A stretch of 64,000 nt of DNA from Flagellimonas zhangzhouensis (GTDB taxonomy: Bacteria; Bacteroidota; Bacteroidia; Flavobacteriales; Flavobacteriaceae): positions 744,001 through 808,000 of the forward strand of contig NZ_FNKI01000001.1 in assembly GCF_900102925.1 (NCBI RefSeq), in the 5' to 3' direction. This document shows positions 63,460 to 64,000 of the stretch, piece by piece. The translations under genes and the position numbers were made by a program. The notes beneath the pieces are model-generated. The model was given only the letters and a program-made list of their open reading frames with translations. It was not told the DNA's origin and searched no databases. Numbering within the stretch: the stretch's first letter is position 1; the number at the start of each line of letters is the position of its first letter.

Positions 63460-64000
63460 TTATATAGACCAAGCCTTTCCGCCTGTCAATGTCTGAAGGT
63501 CTCCACAACCGATGTACTCACCAGGTACAGGTAGATAGGCCAGAACCTCTTCACCAATATATTCCGATGATTTATAGGCCCAAGTGGCCAGATCTCTCAA
63601 TTCGGTCGCAAAGGAAAAACGGGAGATTTCCTCATCAAGGGTAGCAGCTCCACCTTCTTTGATGGCCTCCATGTAATTCATAATGGCCTCAAAGTGCAGT
63701 TTCTCTTCCTCATCGGAACGCTTTTTAAGATATGTCTGCAGAGCAGGCTCAATATCCGCAGCTTCGATGTCCATGAGTGAGGTCTTTCCAGAATCGGCAA
63801 GTACCTTGTCATAGAAGGCATCCATTTTCATCATTACAAATTCCCTTTGCTCCAACGGCATTACCTCGTCCAGATAGGCATCTATAAAGGTATGCACGTT
63901 CATTTCTGTTGCAGAAGGTGTATCGGTCTTTGGAAGGATCACGTCCACGGTCTGCGCCAGGGCATATCCTTTTTCCTTATCAAGGAAACTAGGGGTCCAT
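63460..64000 (-). CDS. gluconate 2-dehydrogenase subunit 3-like protein, partial (start outside window)
   Basis: The minus-strand frame is open to the window edge: about 180 codons, beginning WTPSFLDKEKGYALAQTVDV before the GTG at 63948. Conserved features: VDVILPKTDTPSATEMNVHTFID (~17-40), MPLEQREFVMMKMDAF, and the C-terminal PGEYIGCGDLQTLTGGKAW. Subunit 3 proteins accompany a membrane GMC-type sugar/alcohol oxidoreductase; that partner should lie upstream, outside the window. Its 3' end is closed by a terminator. A Tat signal cannot be checked because the start is missing. Confidence 0.85.
   Translation of the reverse strand, partial: WTPSFLDKEKGYALAQTVDVILPKTDTPSATEMNVHTFIDAYLDEVMPLEQREFVMMKMDAFYDKVLADSGKTSLMDIEAADIEPALQTYLKKRSDEEEKLHFEAIMNYMEAIKEGGAATLDEEISRFSFATELRDLATWAYKSSEYIGEEVLAYLPVPGEYIGCGDLQTLTGGKAWSI

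Noticed and set aside
1..64000. CRISPR arrays, tRNA/rRNA genes, phage or IS elements
   Set aside because: No regularly spaced repeat array, no tRNA-like cloverleaf or conserved tRNA/rRNA stretch, and no transposase, integrase or capsid-like ORF was seen.

Overview
The window reads as chromosomal DNA of a marine-type Flavobacteriaceae bacterium (Bacteroidota). The reasons are a moderately AT-rich sequence, almost no Shine-Dalgarno sequences, promoters with the Bacteroidota -7 element TAnnTTTG, a type IX secretion C-terminal domain, lipoproteins with acidic residues after the lipobox Cys, and families such as DUF3078, DUF1460, DUF3109 and BrxA/BrxB bacilliredoxin. A Muricauda/Flagellimonas-like genus is a guess. 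No phage, IS element, CRISPR array, rRNA or tRNA was seen.

Layout. 1-8.4 kb: a partial IPT/TIG lipoprotein, a DUF3078 protein, hflX, and two large secreted peptidases (M14, and S8 with a T9SS tail). 8.7-19.5 kb, minus strand: a PolB-type exonuclease, an O6-alkylguanine transferase, a CBS membrane protein and a serine hydrolase, then the heme cluster hemA-hemC-hemD-hemE-(DUF6973-like)-hemF-(phzF-like)-hemB. A divergent AraC regulator follows. 20.6-31 kb: a DUF1460 amidase-like protein, a lipoprotein, MscS, then hemH with a DUF3050 protein, MATE, a lactonase-like lipoprotein, and a zinc-ribbon/SPFH pair resembling the B. subtilis YdjG/YdjI membrane-stress module. 31-41.5 kb: P1 peptidase, DinB, a Gfo/Idh/MocA + DUF1080 pair, and two large paralogous BNR/sortilin-like proteins. 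41.5-51.7 kb: hemJ, a histidine kinase, a crotonase, a radical SAM protein, a second Gfo/Idh/MocA oxidoreductase, an HD hydrolase, plsC, bacilliredoxin and a TerB-DnaJ protein. 51.7-56 kb: an iron-uptake locus (TonB-dependent siderophore receptor, PepSY protein, divergent HupE-like protein) with two near-identical operator boxes around the receptor promoter. 56-62.4 kb: dCMP deaminase, S41 protease, MarC, DUF3109 and a TPR-LytS/LytTR two-component pair. 62.4-63.5 kb: about 1 kb without a sizeable gene, holding a candidate ~182-nt structured RNA and three terminators. The window ends in a partial gluconate 2-dehydrogenase subunit 3-like gene.

How it fits together. Heme synthesis from glutamyl-tRNA (hemA) to heme (hemH) is nearly complete here; hemL was not seen. 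HemJ supplies the protoporphyrinogen step. An ATTTAGA-N5-TnnAAAT inverted repeat occurs at the AraC promoter beside hemA and twice at the siderophore receptor, suggesting that one iron-responsive (Fur-family-like) regulator links the two loci. Several intergenic gaps carry short dispersed palindromic repeats, one of which has become the 3' end of hemD.

Limits. All family assignments are by recognition of motifs in translated sequence; no searches were run. RNA structures were paired by hand.
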